This document shows positions 17,438 to 25,708 of a stretch of 64,000 nucleotides of DNA, one piece after another. The notes beneath the pieces were generated by a model. That model did no database searches. It saw only the letters and a program-made list of their open reading frames with translations, and was not told where the DNA came from. The DNA lies in contig NZ_JAMWYK010000001.1 in the NCBI RefSeq assembly GCF_023893635.1, forward strand, positions 248,001-312,000. Direction: 5' to 3'. Made by a program: the position numbers and the translations under genes. Origin of the DNA: Fructobacillus apis (GTDB lineage Bacteria > Bacillota > Bacilli > Lactobacillales > Lactobacillaceae). Position 1 is the stretch's first letter; each line of letters starts with the position of its first letter.

Positions 17438-18343
17438 TTAATCCTCGACCGCCTTCAGGGCCACCAGGTCCTCCGGCAAATCGGTCTGCAGGTGGCGAGT
17501 CTCTTCTGCGAACGGATCGTAGAAGGCCATCTGGTAGGCGTGCAAGGCCTGGCGCTTCAGCCCGTACCAGAGCGGACCACCGTAGAGGTCATCCCCCACC
17601 AGCGGGAAGCCGATGTGCTTGAAGTGCACGCGAATCTGGTGCGTGCGCCCGGTGTGCAGCTGAACCTTCACGCGCGTCATCGGATGCTCGGGGTCCTTTT
17701 CATAGCGCTGCTCCACCCAGTACTCGGTCTTCGAAGGCTTTCCGTCTTCGGTCACGGTCCGCTTGATAAAGTCACCTTCGAGCCGGCCAATTGGTGCCTC
17801 GATGATGCCGTGGTCGTCAGGCAAAATGCCTGACACATAGGCCGTGTAAAACTTTTCAACCGAGTGGTCCTGCAGCTGCTGATCCAAAACGGCGTGGGCG
17901 AAGCGGTGCTTGGCGAGCAAGACGATTCCGGAAGTGTCCCGGTCCAATCGCGTCACCACGTGTGGCACCAGGTCCTCGGCCTCCGCGTCGATCAAGTGCC
18001 CCTTCACGCGGTTCACCAACGTGTGCAAACGGTCAGCGTGGCCGGGCACCGTGGTAACCCCGTAAGGCTTGTCAACGGCGAGGAAGTGCTCGTCTTCGTA
18101 AATGACATCAAGCGGGGTAAAGTCAGGAACGACCAGGTCGTTTCCTGCTTCCACCGGCATGATGATGGTGACCTCGTCACCCTTTTTAATGTAATCGGAT
18201 GTGTAAACTTGCTTATCGTTAACCAGGATGGCGCCACCGTTGTGCTTCATCTGAGAAAACATCCGGTGGGACACGCCGTGGCCCTGGAGGAAGGAGCGAA
18301 CCTTGCGTTCATCGTCTCCTTCAAATGTCCAAGTAAATTTCAT
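17438..18343 (-). CDS. RluA/RluD-family pseudouridine synthase
   Basis: A 301-aa RNA pseudouridine synthase acting on rRNA or tRNA uridines in the cytoplasm. Residues ~12-75 form an S4-like RNA-binding domain (HRMFSQMKHNGGAILVNDKQV). The catalytic motif is RLDRDTSG (catalytic aspartate at position 3), and the later GRTHQIRVHFKHIGFPLVGD is also diagnostic. The third place after relQ and nadK is the arrangement known from many Firmicutes (B. subtilis yjbM-yjbN-yjbO), so YjbO is the likely orthologue. The exact target uridine cannot be told. Confidence 0.92.
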   Translation of the reverse strand: MKFTWTFEGDDERKVRSFLQGHGVSHRMFSQMKHNGGAILVNDKQVYTSDYIKKGDEVTIIMPVEAGNDLVVPDFTPLDVIYEDEHFLAVDKPYGVTTVPGHADRLHTLVNRVKGHLIDAEAEDLVPHVVTRLDRDTSGIVLLAKHRFAHAVLDQQLQDHSVEKFYTAYVSGILPDDHGIIEAPIGRLEGDFIKRTVTEDGKPSKTEYWVEQRYEKDPEHPMTRVKVQLHTGRTHQIRVHFKHIGFPLVGDDLYGGPLWYGLKRQALHAYQMAFYDPFAEETRHLQTDLPEDLVALKAVED

Positions 18344-18561
18344 GTGCTGTGATTTTCGCGGTGACCGGGAGGTCTTCGCGTCCTTTCATGGGTTGGAATT
18401 AATACGTATGTGTTAGACAGCGGTAGTGGCTGCCTACAAGAACTCGCCTACGGCTCGTTCTCGGTCGAGTGAATCAAAATGCCAATGAATGCTTTGCTAC
18501 AACGACTCGGCTTCGCCTTGTCGTCGGGTGAATGGACAGAACTTTACCCAGACAATGAATT
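18344..18561. repeat. Intergenic region with three look-alike hairpins
   Basis: A 218-bp gap between nadK and the pseudouridine synthase gene. It contains GAACTCGCC-tac-GGCTCGTTC (~18441-18461), ACGACTCGGC-ttc-GCCTTGTCGT (~18501-18523) and, just inside the nadK end, GACAATGAA-tttca-TTCACTGTC. Each is a roughly 9-10-bp stem with one or two central mismatches. No T run follows them, so they are not ordinary terminators. No coding sequence is evident. Confidence 0.4.
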
Positions 18562-19356
18562 TCATTCACTGTCGGAAATGAAGGCTTGTTGCACTCTGTG
18601 CCAAAAGTCGAGATGCCGGTAGGAGGCAAAGTTGATGGTTTCCTTCGCCACCTCAAAGGTGACCGACACCACGTCTTCTGCCAACAATTCCAACTGGTCA
18701 CACGTGATTAAGAAGGAATCGTGGTAGGGTTTCACCGTGATTTTCTGTCCCGTTGGCACCACCAGCGGTGACCCCAAGGTACGGAAGACCCGGTTGTTAA
18801 TCGATGCGATTTCGGACATCTGGATGGCCGGCAGGGTTGGGTGGATAATGGCTCCCCCGTTGGCCTTGTTATAAGCCGTCGAACCCGTTGGCGTTGCGAT
18901 GGCCACACCGTCACCACGGAACCCTTCGAAGAGGTGCTCGCCCAGGTAAATGTCAGCGACCAGCGTTCCGATTGGCTGCTTGATCGTTGCTTCGTTCAAG
19001 GCCAAGTAAGACTTCTCCGTCCCGTCCGACTGACGGGTCGTGAGCTTCAAGAGTGGGTAGGAAACCTTCTCACCCTTGTCCTGCACGAGTGATTGGACAA
19101 GCTCTTTCACCTCGTCTCCCAACCAGTCGGTGTAGAAACCGAGGTGGCCGGTGTGCAGTCCGACAAAGCGGATGTCATCGGACTTGCCGATGTACTCGTG
19201 GAAGGCCCCCAAGAGCGTCCCATCACCACCAACGGAAATCACCAAATCCGGATTGTCGTTATCGAGGGACATGCCCTGCTTCGTCAATTCTTCTTTTAGT
19301 TCTTCCACAATCGCTAAAGACCGTGCTTGGTCATTGTGATAGAGGGCGACGCGCAT
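18562..19356 (-). CDS. nadK: NAD kinase
   Basis: A 264-aa enzyme that phosphorylates NAD to NADP using ATP or polyphosphate. The motif VISVGGDGTLLGAF (res ~44-57) is the NAD kinase GGDG signature. LALNEATIK (~120) is the NE/D motif, and GDGVAIATPTGSTAYN is the conserved C-terminal substrate loop. The ATG at 19356 has AAAGGA 5 nt upstream, which decides against an upstream in-frame start. It lies downstream of relQ and upstream of the pseudouridine synthase gene, an order kept in many Firmicutes. The length is normal for the family. Confidence 0.96.
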   Translation of the reverse strand: MRVALYHNDQARSLAIVEELKEELTKQGMSLDNDNPDLVISVGGDGTLLGAFHEYIGKSDDIRFVGLHTGHLGFYTDWLGDEVKELVQSLVQDKGEKVSYPLLKLTTRQSDGTEKSYLALNEATIKQPIGTLVADIYLGEHLFEGFRGDGVAIATPTGSTAYNKANGGAIIHPTLPAIQMSEIASINNRVFRTLGSPLVVPTGQKITVKPYHDSFLITCDQLELLAEDVVSVTFEVAKETINFASYRHLDFWHRVQQAFISDSE

Positions 19357-19469
19357 AGAGTTCCTTTCTTTTAAGTAGTTATTCGACACTTTGTCTTATT
19401 AATGCTTCGCTGTTGGTAGACAGCTTACTTGAATTTGTCCGGGGTATGGGCGACTGGGCCAGTAACACC

Positions 19470-20036
19470 TTAGCCGCGAATGTCTGAGATTTCTTGTTCG
19501 AGGGCAAAGGTCTGCTCGGAGATTTCCGTCAGCTTCTTGGCCATTTCCTCGTCGATGTCCCCGTGCTTGTAGCGGAGGTCATGCTCGATTGTGGCCCAGA
19601 AGTTCATCCCCATCGTCCGGATTTGAATCTCGGCCAAGACCTTCTTTTCACCCGAGTACAACTGCACCGGGTATTCGATGACCATGTGGTAAGAACGGTA
19701 ACCGGATGGCTTGGCGTTCACCACGTAATCGCGCTCTTCCAAGATGGTGAAGTCGGTGCGCTTCCGCAGCCATTCCACCACCGTGTAGATGTCTTCGATG
19801 TACTTGGTCATGATGCGCAGACCGGCGATGTCTTGCAGGTCGAGGGCCAAGCGGTCCTCGTGCAGGTGCCGACGCACAATCTTTTCTTCAATTGAGGCTT
19901 GTGACTTCACGCGGCCGGTCACGGCTTCAACGGGACGTGCCCCGTTTTTTAACTGCCCGTGCTTCAAGTAGCCGAGCTTGGCTTTGAGTTCTGAAACCGC
20001 TTGTTCATACGGCTCAAAAAATGTTGGCCATTCCAT
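19470..20036 (-). CDS. relQ: Small alarmone synthetase RelQ (GTP pyrophosphokinase)
   Basis: A 188-aa cytoplasmic enzyme making (p)ppGpp from ATP and GDP/GTP; it works as a tetramer in known RelQ/SAS1 proteins. The synthetase domain motifs are present: SIEEKIVRRH, ALDLQDIAGLRIM, KPSGYRSYHMVIEYP and AEIQIRTMGMNFWATIEHDLRYK. There is no HD hydrolase domain and no TGS/ACT domain, so it is a synthetase-only form. RBS AGGAGG stands 7 nt before the ATG. It is the first gene of relQ-nadK-rluD-mgtE. No terminator is visible between these genes. Confidence 0.95.
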   Translation of the reverse strand: MEWPTFFEPYEQAVSELKAKLGYLKHGQLKNGARPVEAVTGRVKSQASIEEKIVRRHLHEDRLALDLQDIAGLRIMTKYIEDIYTVVEWLRKRTDFTILEERDYVVNAKPSGYRSYHMVIEYPVQLYSGEKKVLAEIQIRTMGMNFWATIEHDLRYKHGDIDEEMAKKLTEISEQTFALEQEISDIRG

Positions 20037-20121
20037 GATCGGACCTCCTTTTATGACGTTAGCAAAATAACGCCTAGATTACTTTCTATTCTACCATAAA
20101 TGGCAAAAAGGCCAGCAAAAC

Positions 20122-20152
20122 AAAAAGAGCAATCCATACGGATTGCTCTTTA
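20122..20152 (-). terminator. Terminator after glcK
   Basis: On the minus strand AGAGCAATCC-gtat-GGATTGCTCT followed by TTTTTG. Confidence 0.85.
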
Positions 20153-20164
20153 ACGTTTATTTTC

Positions 20165-21127
20165 TTAGTTGTTCTTTGCCAATGAAGCGGCACCGATAAC
20201 ACCGGCGTCGTTTCCAAGTTCGGCCAACTTAACAGTCGTTGACGTACGAACCGTTGGGAAGGCAAATTCCGTCCAGTTCTTTTCCACGCGTTCGCGCAAG
20301 AATTCACCGGCTGCGGCAACCCCACCACCGATAACGATGGCTGATGGGTTCAAGATGTTTGAGATGGTAGCGGCTGCGTATCCCAAGTAGAAGCACAACT
20401 TGTCGACCGTTTCGTTGGCCAAGTAGTCGCCTTCCTTGGCGAGGTCAAAGATGATCTTTGACGTCACTTCGTCACCGTTGTCAATCATCTTCTTCAACTT
20501 TGATTCACCAACGTATTGTTCAGCGAAGTCCTGTGCCAAGTGAACAACACCCGTTGCTGAGGCGTATTGTTCCAAACATCCGTGGTTTCCACAAGTACAC
20601 TTGTAACCGTGTGGTTCAACGATGATGTGACCAACTTCTCCACCGGCACCGGCAACTCCGTGAATCAAGTCGTTATTTGCGACCAATCCACCACCAACAC
20701 CCGTTCCAAGCGTGATGAATGACACGTCGGCGTCGTTGTTTCCGGCACCCTTCCATGCTTCACCCAAGGCAGCGACGTTGGCGTCGTTGTCAATCGTGAG
20801 TGGAAAACCAGTTCCGGCTTGGATTGGTTCCTTAACGGCTTCTTCCTTGGCCCAACCAAGGTTGTAAGCACCCTTAACGGTTCCGTTTACACGGTCAACC
20901 GTTCCAGGCGTTCCCATTCCGATACCAATGACGCGTTCGCGGTCCAATTGGTACAAGTCCAAGTGATGGTTGATTGAATCGATGATGTCAGGAACGATGT
21001 GTGCACCGTCTTGCAACACGTTCGTTTGGATTGACCACTTTTGTTGGACTTCTCCTTCGTCGGTCAAGATTGCAAACTTGATTGTCGTTCCACCAAGGTC
21101 AACACCAATTAACTTATCTTTTGCCAT
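20165..21127 (-). CDS. glcK: ROK-family glucokinase
   Basis: A 320-aa kinase that converts glucose to glucose-6-phosphate with ATP. The N-terminal phosphate motif LIGVDLGGTTIKFAIL, the ROK signature with zinc-binding residues CTCGNHGCLE (res ~182-191), and LTIDNDANVAALGE are present, along with GTGVGGGLV. There is no DNA-binding domain, so it is the enzyme and not a NagC-type repressor. RBS AAAGGA sits 5 nt before the ATG. The upstream yqgQ gene is its usual partner in Firmicutes. Confidence 0.95.
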   Translation of the reverse strand: MAKDKLIGVDLGGTTIKFAILTDEGEVQQKWSIQTNVLQDGAHIVPDIIDSINHHLDLYQLDRERVIGIGMGTPGTVDRVNGTVKGAYNLGWAKEEAVKEPIQAGTGFPLTIDNDANVAALGEAWKGAGNNDADVSFITLGTGVGGGLVANNDLIHGVAGAGGEVGHIIVEPHGYKCTCGNHGCLEQYASATGVVHLAQDFAEQYVGESKLKKMIDNGDEVTSKIIFDLAKEGDYLANETVDKLCFYLGYAAATISNILNPSAIVIGGGVAAAGEFLRERVEKNWTEFAFPTVRTSTTVKLAELGNDAGVIGAASLAKNN

Positions 21128-21290
21128 AGTTGTCCTTTGGCTCCCACCTGTTACAGGCTCACCGGGAACCGCCTCCTATTTCTCTTTTATTACTCTCTTA
21201 TTTTAGCAGAGCTCGCTTGTGAAATGCAAGCGTTTACAAAACTTTTATTTCAGCATTTCAAGAAGAATTGTATTGCTTCTAACGACCGGT

Positions 21291-21542
21291 TTAGAGACCT
21301 TTTTGCGCCTTTTGCACTTCTTCTTCCGAGTAGCTTGTCAAGCCGGAGCGTTTTGCTTCGTCCTTGTGTTCCTTTGCCAAGATGATTTTCATCGTCTCGT
21401 ACATCGGTTCTGACAGTACCTTCGCCTTGTAGAGGTTATCGACCTCCAACGCCGCCACTTCAATGTCCCAGAGCCGGTGGCCCACGTGAATGTAGATTTC
21501 ATACTTCTTTAAATACTGCAGAATGTCATAGAAATTCTTCAT
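21291..21542 (-). CDS. yqgQ: YqgQ family protein (DUF910)
   Basis: A small (83-aa) protein of the YqgQ family, function unknown. The segment FYDILQYLKKYEIYIHVGHRLWDIEVAALEVDNLYKA is family-typical and predicted helical. It precedes glcK, the conserved neighbour in Bacillales and Lactobacillales. Two consecutive ATGs are present; the second (21542) has the better spacing to AGGAGG. The gap of about 160 bp to glcK contains no obvious terminator. Confidence 0.85.
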   Translation of the reverse strand: MKNFYDILQYLKKYEIYIHVGHRLWDIEVAALEVDNLYKAKVLSEPMYETMKIILAKEHKDEAKRSGLTSYSEEEVQKAQKGL

Positions 21543-21742
21543 CATCAGCCTCCTCTATCCCTGGGGTTTATCGAGCTTTGAGCGCCAGCGCTGCACCATT
21601 TATGTCAGAACGCGTGGAACTTGTCTGCCATTATAGGCGGACTCTTTTGAAAGTGCAAGTTTCAAGACAGTTTATCGTTTTAAGTCCGGCAGGAGGCCGG
21701 ACGTTTTTATACAAAATGTCCCTGTCAAAGTCACAACCGACC
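21543..21742. other. Intergenic region rexA-yqgQ with hairpins
   Basis: Contains two inverted repeats, GTCTGCC-n6-GGCGGAC (~21627-21646) and GTCCGGC-agga-GGCCGGAC (~21685-21702). The second is followed by GTTTTT on the plus strand and only a weak T tract on the minus strand, where it could end rexA transcripts. No gene seen. Confidence 0.4.
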
Positions 21743-24700
21743 CTAATCCAATTCCAGCACCTTATTCGCCGACAGCAAGATCAACCTTGGCTTTTCCAGT
21801 ACATATCCTGGGAATTCGTCCTGCAACGCCTCCCGGTACAAGTTCAACTGTCCCTTGTAGCGCTGCTTCATTTTCGCCAGCGCCTCATCCTGCCTTGGGC
21901 CCTTCGCCCGCGGCACGAAGTCCGTCTTGTAGTCGAACACCGTCACCGTCTTCTTCCGCTCATCCACGAAGTATCCGTCGATGATTCCGTGAATCAGGAT
22001 TGGCGCCTCGTCGTCCAGCCCTTCGTACACCTGCTTTGCCGGGACCAGCATCGCAAACGTTGCCTCCCGCTGCAGCGTACTTGGGTGGTTTGCGATTCGC
22101 TCCGCAAAGTCCGTCTGCAAGAAGTCGTGGATCTGTTCCACGTTCACGCGCGGCGCGATTTCTTCCTGCACCTGTCCCGTCTTCACGAGACTGTCCAGCA
22201 AGTCGTTTAAATCCTGCACGCTGTAGTCCTTCTTGAAGTTCAGCAACTGCAGCATCAAGTGCGTCGCCGTTCCCACGGCCGTCGGTGATGGTTTCACCTT
22301 TCCGTCCGACATGAAGGCCGGCATTGGCAGCTCGTTTTGGGCGAGCATGTTGGCCTTCAACTTATCGTCTTGAGGGGTGGGCTCGGTGGTTGGGGTTGCC
22401 TTTGACGTGGCCGCGGTTTCTTGTGCATCTTCTTGCGCCGCTATCTCTTCTCCCACCTTTGCCTGGCCGTTCTCATCCAGGTACAAATCTTCCATAAATG
22501 GTCGGTCCGGGTCCTCGAAGAGCTGCTTGATTTCCGAAACAGACTGGTAGGCCGCCGTCTTCGTGGCCTGCAAGTGGGCGTAGCGGTAGTTCAGCTTTGC
22601 CTCGAGTTCTTGAAGGTCGAGAGTGGCCGCGCTTTGCTTGGTATTTGGTTCGGTAGCACTTTGTTTGTTGTTTGGTTCGGCAGCGCTCTCAGCACTTTGG
22701 CCGTCGGCCTCATTTGCTTCCGCATTTTTCTCGGCCGCCATTTGGGCCGTCACCTTCGCCGACTGGGCCATCAGGTCAGCCTTCGTTGTCAGCTCGTCCT
22801 CGTTCACCACCTTCACCTGAATCTGCCCCTTGCGGTCCGTCTCCGGTCCGACCCAAGCACGTTCGCGCTTGGCATCCCCCATCAAGACGGCGTCAAGCTC
22901 ATCGTTTTCCAGACGAGCGAAGGACTGGAGCGTCCAGTCCAAGTAGGACTTGGCCGTCAAGCGTTGCTCCTCAAGAAGGAATTGCTCGCTTGCCTGCAAA
23001 GTGTTCTGGTAGAGCTTTTGCTCGCGCGTCTGCTTGTCCTCGATTGGGTCAATCCGACCAATCAGGTGCAACTGTTGCTTGGCACGGGTCAACGCCACGT
23101 AGTACAGGCGCATTTCTTCCGACCAAGCCTGCTTTTTGAGCGCGAGCTTCACGGCGTACTTCGCCAAGGTTGGCACCTTCACCTGCGCGTTTGGTTCGAG
23201 GTAGTCCAGCCCGATTCCAGCGTCCTTTTGCAAGACAAAGGAAGCGCGACTGTCCATCTGGTTGAACTCCTTGTCGAGGTCCGGCAGGATCACGATTGGG
23301 AATTCCAGTCCCTTGGACTTGTGAATCGTCATCAGGTTCACCGCGGATTCCGCGGATTCCTGGGCGACCTCACCCACCTCGGCACCACCCGCCTGCACCT
23401 CTTCGATGTAGCGGGTGAAGGCAAACAGACCGGACTGGCCGTTTTCCTGGAAGGTTGAGGCACGCTGGTAGAGCGCGTGCAGGTTGGCCTGACGCTGTGC
23501 CCCACCAGGGAGCCCTGCGACATAGTCCAGCCAACCCGTGTCCTGGTAGATGGCCCAAATGAGGCCAACCAGGTCGTTTTGGCGGGCATAAACGCACCAA
23601 CTGTCTAACTGCTCTAAGACAGCTTGCGCCTTTTTGTCCTCTGTTGCCCGTGCTTTCAAAGCGGAGTAGAAGTCGTGTTCCTGGTCCGCCAAGCGAATCT
23701 CGGCGAGCGCCTGCTCCTTGAAGTCAAAGAGCGGCGAGCGCAAGATAGCCGCCAACGGAATGTCCTGGTGCGGGTTGTCAATGACGCGTAATACGTCCAA
23801 CACCAGGTACACTTCCATGGCCTGGTAGTAGTTACCAACCGACTCCGACTGAACCGGAATACCGGCCTCGTTAGCCAGGCGCAGGAGGTCCGGATAGACC
23901 GTCTTCGACCGGGTCAAAATAGCAATATCCTCGTAACGAACGGGACGCATCACCTCTTCCTTCTGGTCGTAGACCTCGCCGTCCGCGACGAGTTCCTGAA
24001 CTTTTTCAAGCAAATAGGTCAGTTTCTTTTCGCGAGTATCGCGATCATCTTCTTCGTTTTGTTCCGTATCTTCGTCAGCGTTTTGACCAGAAGCTGTGTT
24101 CTGCTTCTTCATGGCCAAAAGGTCCAGGTTGAAGACCGGCTTCACCGTTTCCGGATAGGCGGCCTTTGCAATCAGCTTGGCCGAGCCCTGGTAGGCAACA
24201 TCCCCCAGCTCCTCATCCATCACCTGAGTGAAAATCTGGTTGATGACCTCTGTCACGTTGTTTTCGGAACGGAAGTTGTCGGCGAGCTCGATTCGCTCGT
24301 CGTCGTTTTCATCCTTAGCAAAGTCGGCGTACTTGCCGGCAAACAGCTGTGGTGCCGCCTGACGGAACCCGTAGATGGACTGCTTGATGTCCCCCACCAT
24401 GTACATGTTGTGCCCGTTCGACATGTCCTTCAAGAAGGCTTCCTGCAAGCGGTTCACGTCCTGGTATTCGTCGACCATGACCTCGGCGAACTGGCTCTGC
24501 ACCAACTGCCTTACGTCGTCGTTTTGCAGAATCTTTCGCGCGAGCACCACCAAATCGGAGAAGTGCAGCACGTTTTCGTCTTGCTTCTGCTCCTCCAACA
24601 CGTCGAGGTAGTCCTGCGTCACCTTGACCAACCCCTGGACCAGTCGTTGACCCCGGGCGTTGATGGTCTGCCACTGTTCTTCAGTCAGGGCAAAGAAGCC

Positions 24701-25708
24701 TTTGGCTAAGGCTGTCAAAGTCGCATCCTTACCGGCGAAGTAGTTATCCTTGAAGGCAATCACCTTCTCGAGGTACTCGGCCTTCTGGGCGACCTCGTCG
24801 TCACCGGCGATTTGCTTGACCGTGTAACGACTCGGGAACTTGTCCGAGAAGCCCTGCTGGATGGCCTTGGCGAAGGTTTCGTAATCCGCCTTTTCGTCCA
24901 TCAACGACTGCAGGTTTTGCAGGTAGGCCTGCCGTTCGACCAAGGCCGTCGCGGCCTGCTGGAACTTCTTTTCGTCGGGCTCTCCTTCGACCGCGGCGAG
25001 CGCGGCTGGCAAATCGGCCAAGGCCTGCTCAACCGTTGGACGCACTTGTCCGTCCAAGAAAGTCTGGTAGGCTTTCTGTTCGTGGAGTGGTTGGCTCGTG
25101 TCCTCGGCGTCTCCTAATGAATCGAGCCAGTGGTCCTCCTGCGGACGGGCGGCGTCGAAGTCCGCCAGTTTCAAGATGATGTCCTTCAAGCCCTGGTGAC
25201 GTGAGACGGAGGCGAAGTTTTCAATCAACTGCATGAAGGCCTGGTGGTCGGGATGCTCCTCCTGGTAGAGCTCGTCGAAAAGCGTGTCCAAGGCGCGGTT
25301 CTTAAAGAGGCTCACCTCGGCGTTGTCGGCGACCAAGCGGAAGGCCGGATCCAAGTCGATTTCATAGTAGTAGGATTCGATCAACTGCAGGGCGAATCCA
25401 TCAATCGTGGTCACCGCTGCCGTTGGCAGGAGTGCAAGTTGTTCCTGCAAGTAGACCTTGGTTTTCTGGTCGTCAGTCTCCTGCAGTTTTTTCGTAATGG
25501 CCTTCTCCAACCGTTCCTTCATCTCACCCGCCGCGGCGCGCGTGAAGGTCACAATCAGGAACTGGTCGACGCTCGTTCCCGCCATAATTTTTTGAATCAG
25601 GCGTTCAATCAGGACCGTCGTCTTACCTGATCCCGCCGAAGCCGAAACCAGGATGTTGTGTCCGGAATGGTCGATGGCCATTTGCTGATTTTTTGTATAA
25701 TTAGGCAT
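21743..25708 (-). CDS. rexA: ATP-dependent exonuclease/helicase subunit RexA (AddA)
   Basis: A roughly 1321-aa UvrD-type helicase-nuclease subunit of the RexAB/AddAB complex, which processes double-strand ends for recombination. Walker A ASAGSGKTT (res ~20-30), LIVTFTRAAAGEMKERL, MVDEYQDVN (Walker B), GDIKQSIYGFRQA and VNLMTIHKSKGLEFP are SF1 helicase motifs. The C-terminal nuclease domain has VFDYKTDFV. Between them (around res 1000-1130) is a low-complexity insert with repeated EPNNKQSATEPNTKQSA, unlike the standard family. The start at 25708 overlaps rexB by 8 nt; another ATG three codons upstream is possible. Confidence 0.95.
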   Translation of the reverse strand: MPNYTKNQQMAIDHSGHNILVSASAGSGKTTVLIERLIQKIMAGTSVDQFLIVTFTRAAAGEMKERLEKAITKKLQETDDQKTKVYLQEQLALLPTAAVTTIDGFALQLIESYYYEIDLDPAFRLVADNAEVSLFKNRALDTLFDELYQEEHPDHQAFMQLIENFASVSRHQGLKDIILKLADFDAARPQEDHWLDSLGDAEDTSQPLHEQKAYQTFLDGQVRPTVEQALADLPAALAAVEGEPDEKKFQQAATALVERQAYLQNLQSLMDEKADYETFAKAIQQGFSDKFPSRYTVKQIAGDDEVAQKAEYLEKVIAFKDNYFAGKDATLTALAKGFFALTEEQWQTINARGQRLVQGLVKVTQDYLDVLEEQKQDENVLHFSDLVVLARKILQNDDVRQLVQSQFAEVMVDEYQDVNRLQEAFLKDMSNGHNMYMVGDIKQSIYGFRQAAPQLFAGKYADFAKDENDDERIELADNFRSENNVTEVINQIFTQVMDEELGDVAYQGSAKLIAKAAYPETVKPVFNLDLLAMKKQNTASGQNADEDTEQNEEDDRDTREKKLTYLLEKVQELVADGEVYDQKEEVMRPVRYEDIAILTRSKTVYPDLLRLANEAGIPVQSESVGNYYQAMEVYLVLDVLRVIDNPHQDIPLAAILRSPLFDFKEQALAEIRLADQEHDFYSALKARATEDKKAQAVLEQLDSWCVYARQNDLVGLIWAIYQDTGWLDYVAGLPGGAQRQANLHALYQRASTFQENGQSGLFAFTRYIEEVQAGGAEVGEVAQESAESAVNLMTIHKSKGLEFPIVILPDLDKEFNQMDSRASFVLQKDAGIGLDYLEPNAQVKVPTLAKYAVKLALKKQAWSEEMRLYYVALTRAKQQLHLIGRIDPIEDKQTREQKLYQNTLQASEQFLLEEQRLTAKSYLDWTLQSFARLENDELDAVLMGDAKRERAWVGPETDRKGQIQVKVVNEDELTTKADLMAQSAKVTAQMAAEKNAEANEADGQSAESAAEPNNKQSATEPNTKQSAATLDLQELEAKLNYRYAHLQATKTAAYQSVSEIKQLFEDPDRPFMEDLYLDENGQAKVGEEIAAQEDAQETAATSKATPTTEPTPQDDKLKANMLAQNELPMPAFMSDGKVKPSPTAVGTATHLMLQLLNFKKDYSVQDLNDLLDSLVKTGQVQEEIAPRVNVEQIHDFLQTDFAERIANHPSTLQREATFAMLVPAKQVYEGLDDEAPILIHGIIDGYFVDERKKTVTVFDYKTDFVPRAKGPRQDEALAKMKQRYKGQLNLYREALQDEFPGYVLEKPRLILLSANKVLELD

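Noticed and set aside
21578-22210. Plus-strand ORF of 210 codons overlapping the rexA 3' end
   Set aside because: Composition and lack of RBS mark it as a shadow of rexA; no homology recognised.
22421-23458. Long plus-strand open frame (345 codons) opposite rexA
   Set aside because: It mirrors GC-biased third positions of rexA, has no RBS, and its translation (Leu/Val/Arg-rich) resembles no family. The same applies to other antisense frames in rexA, rexB, comEC, recN and xseA.
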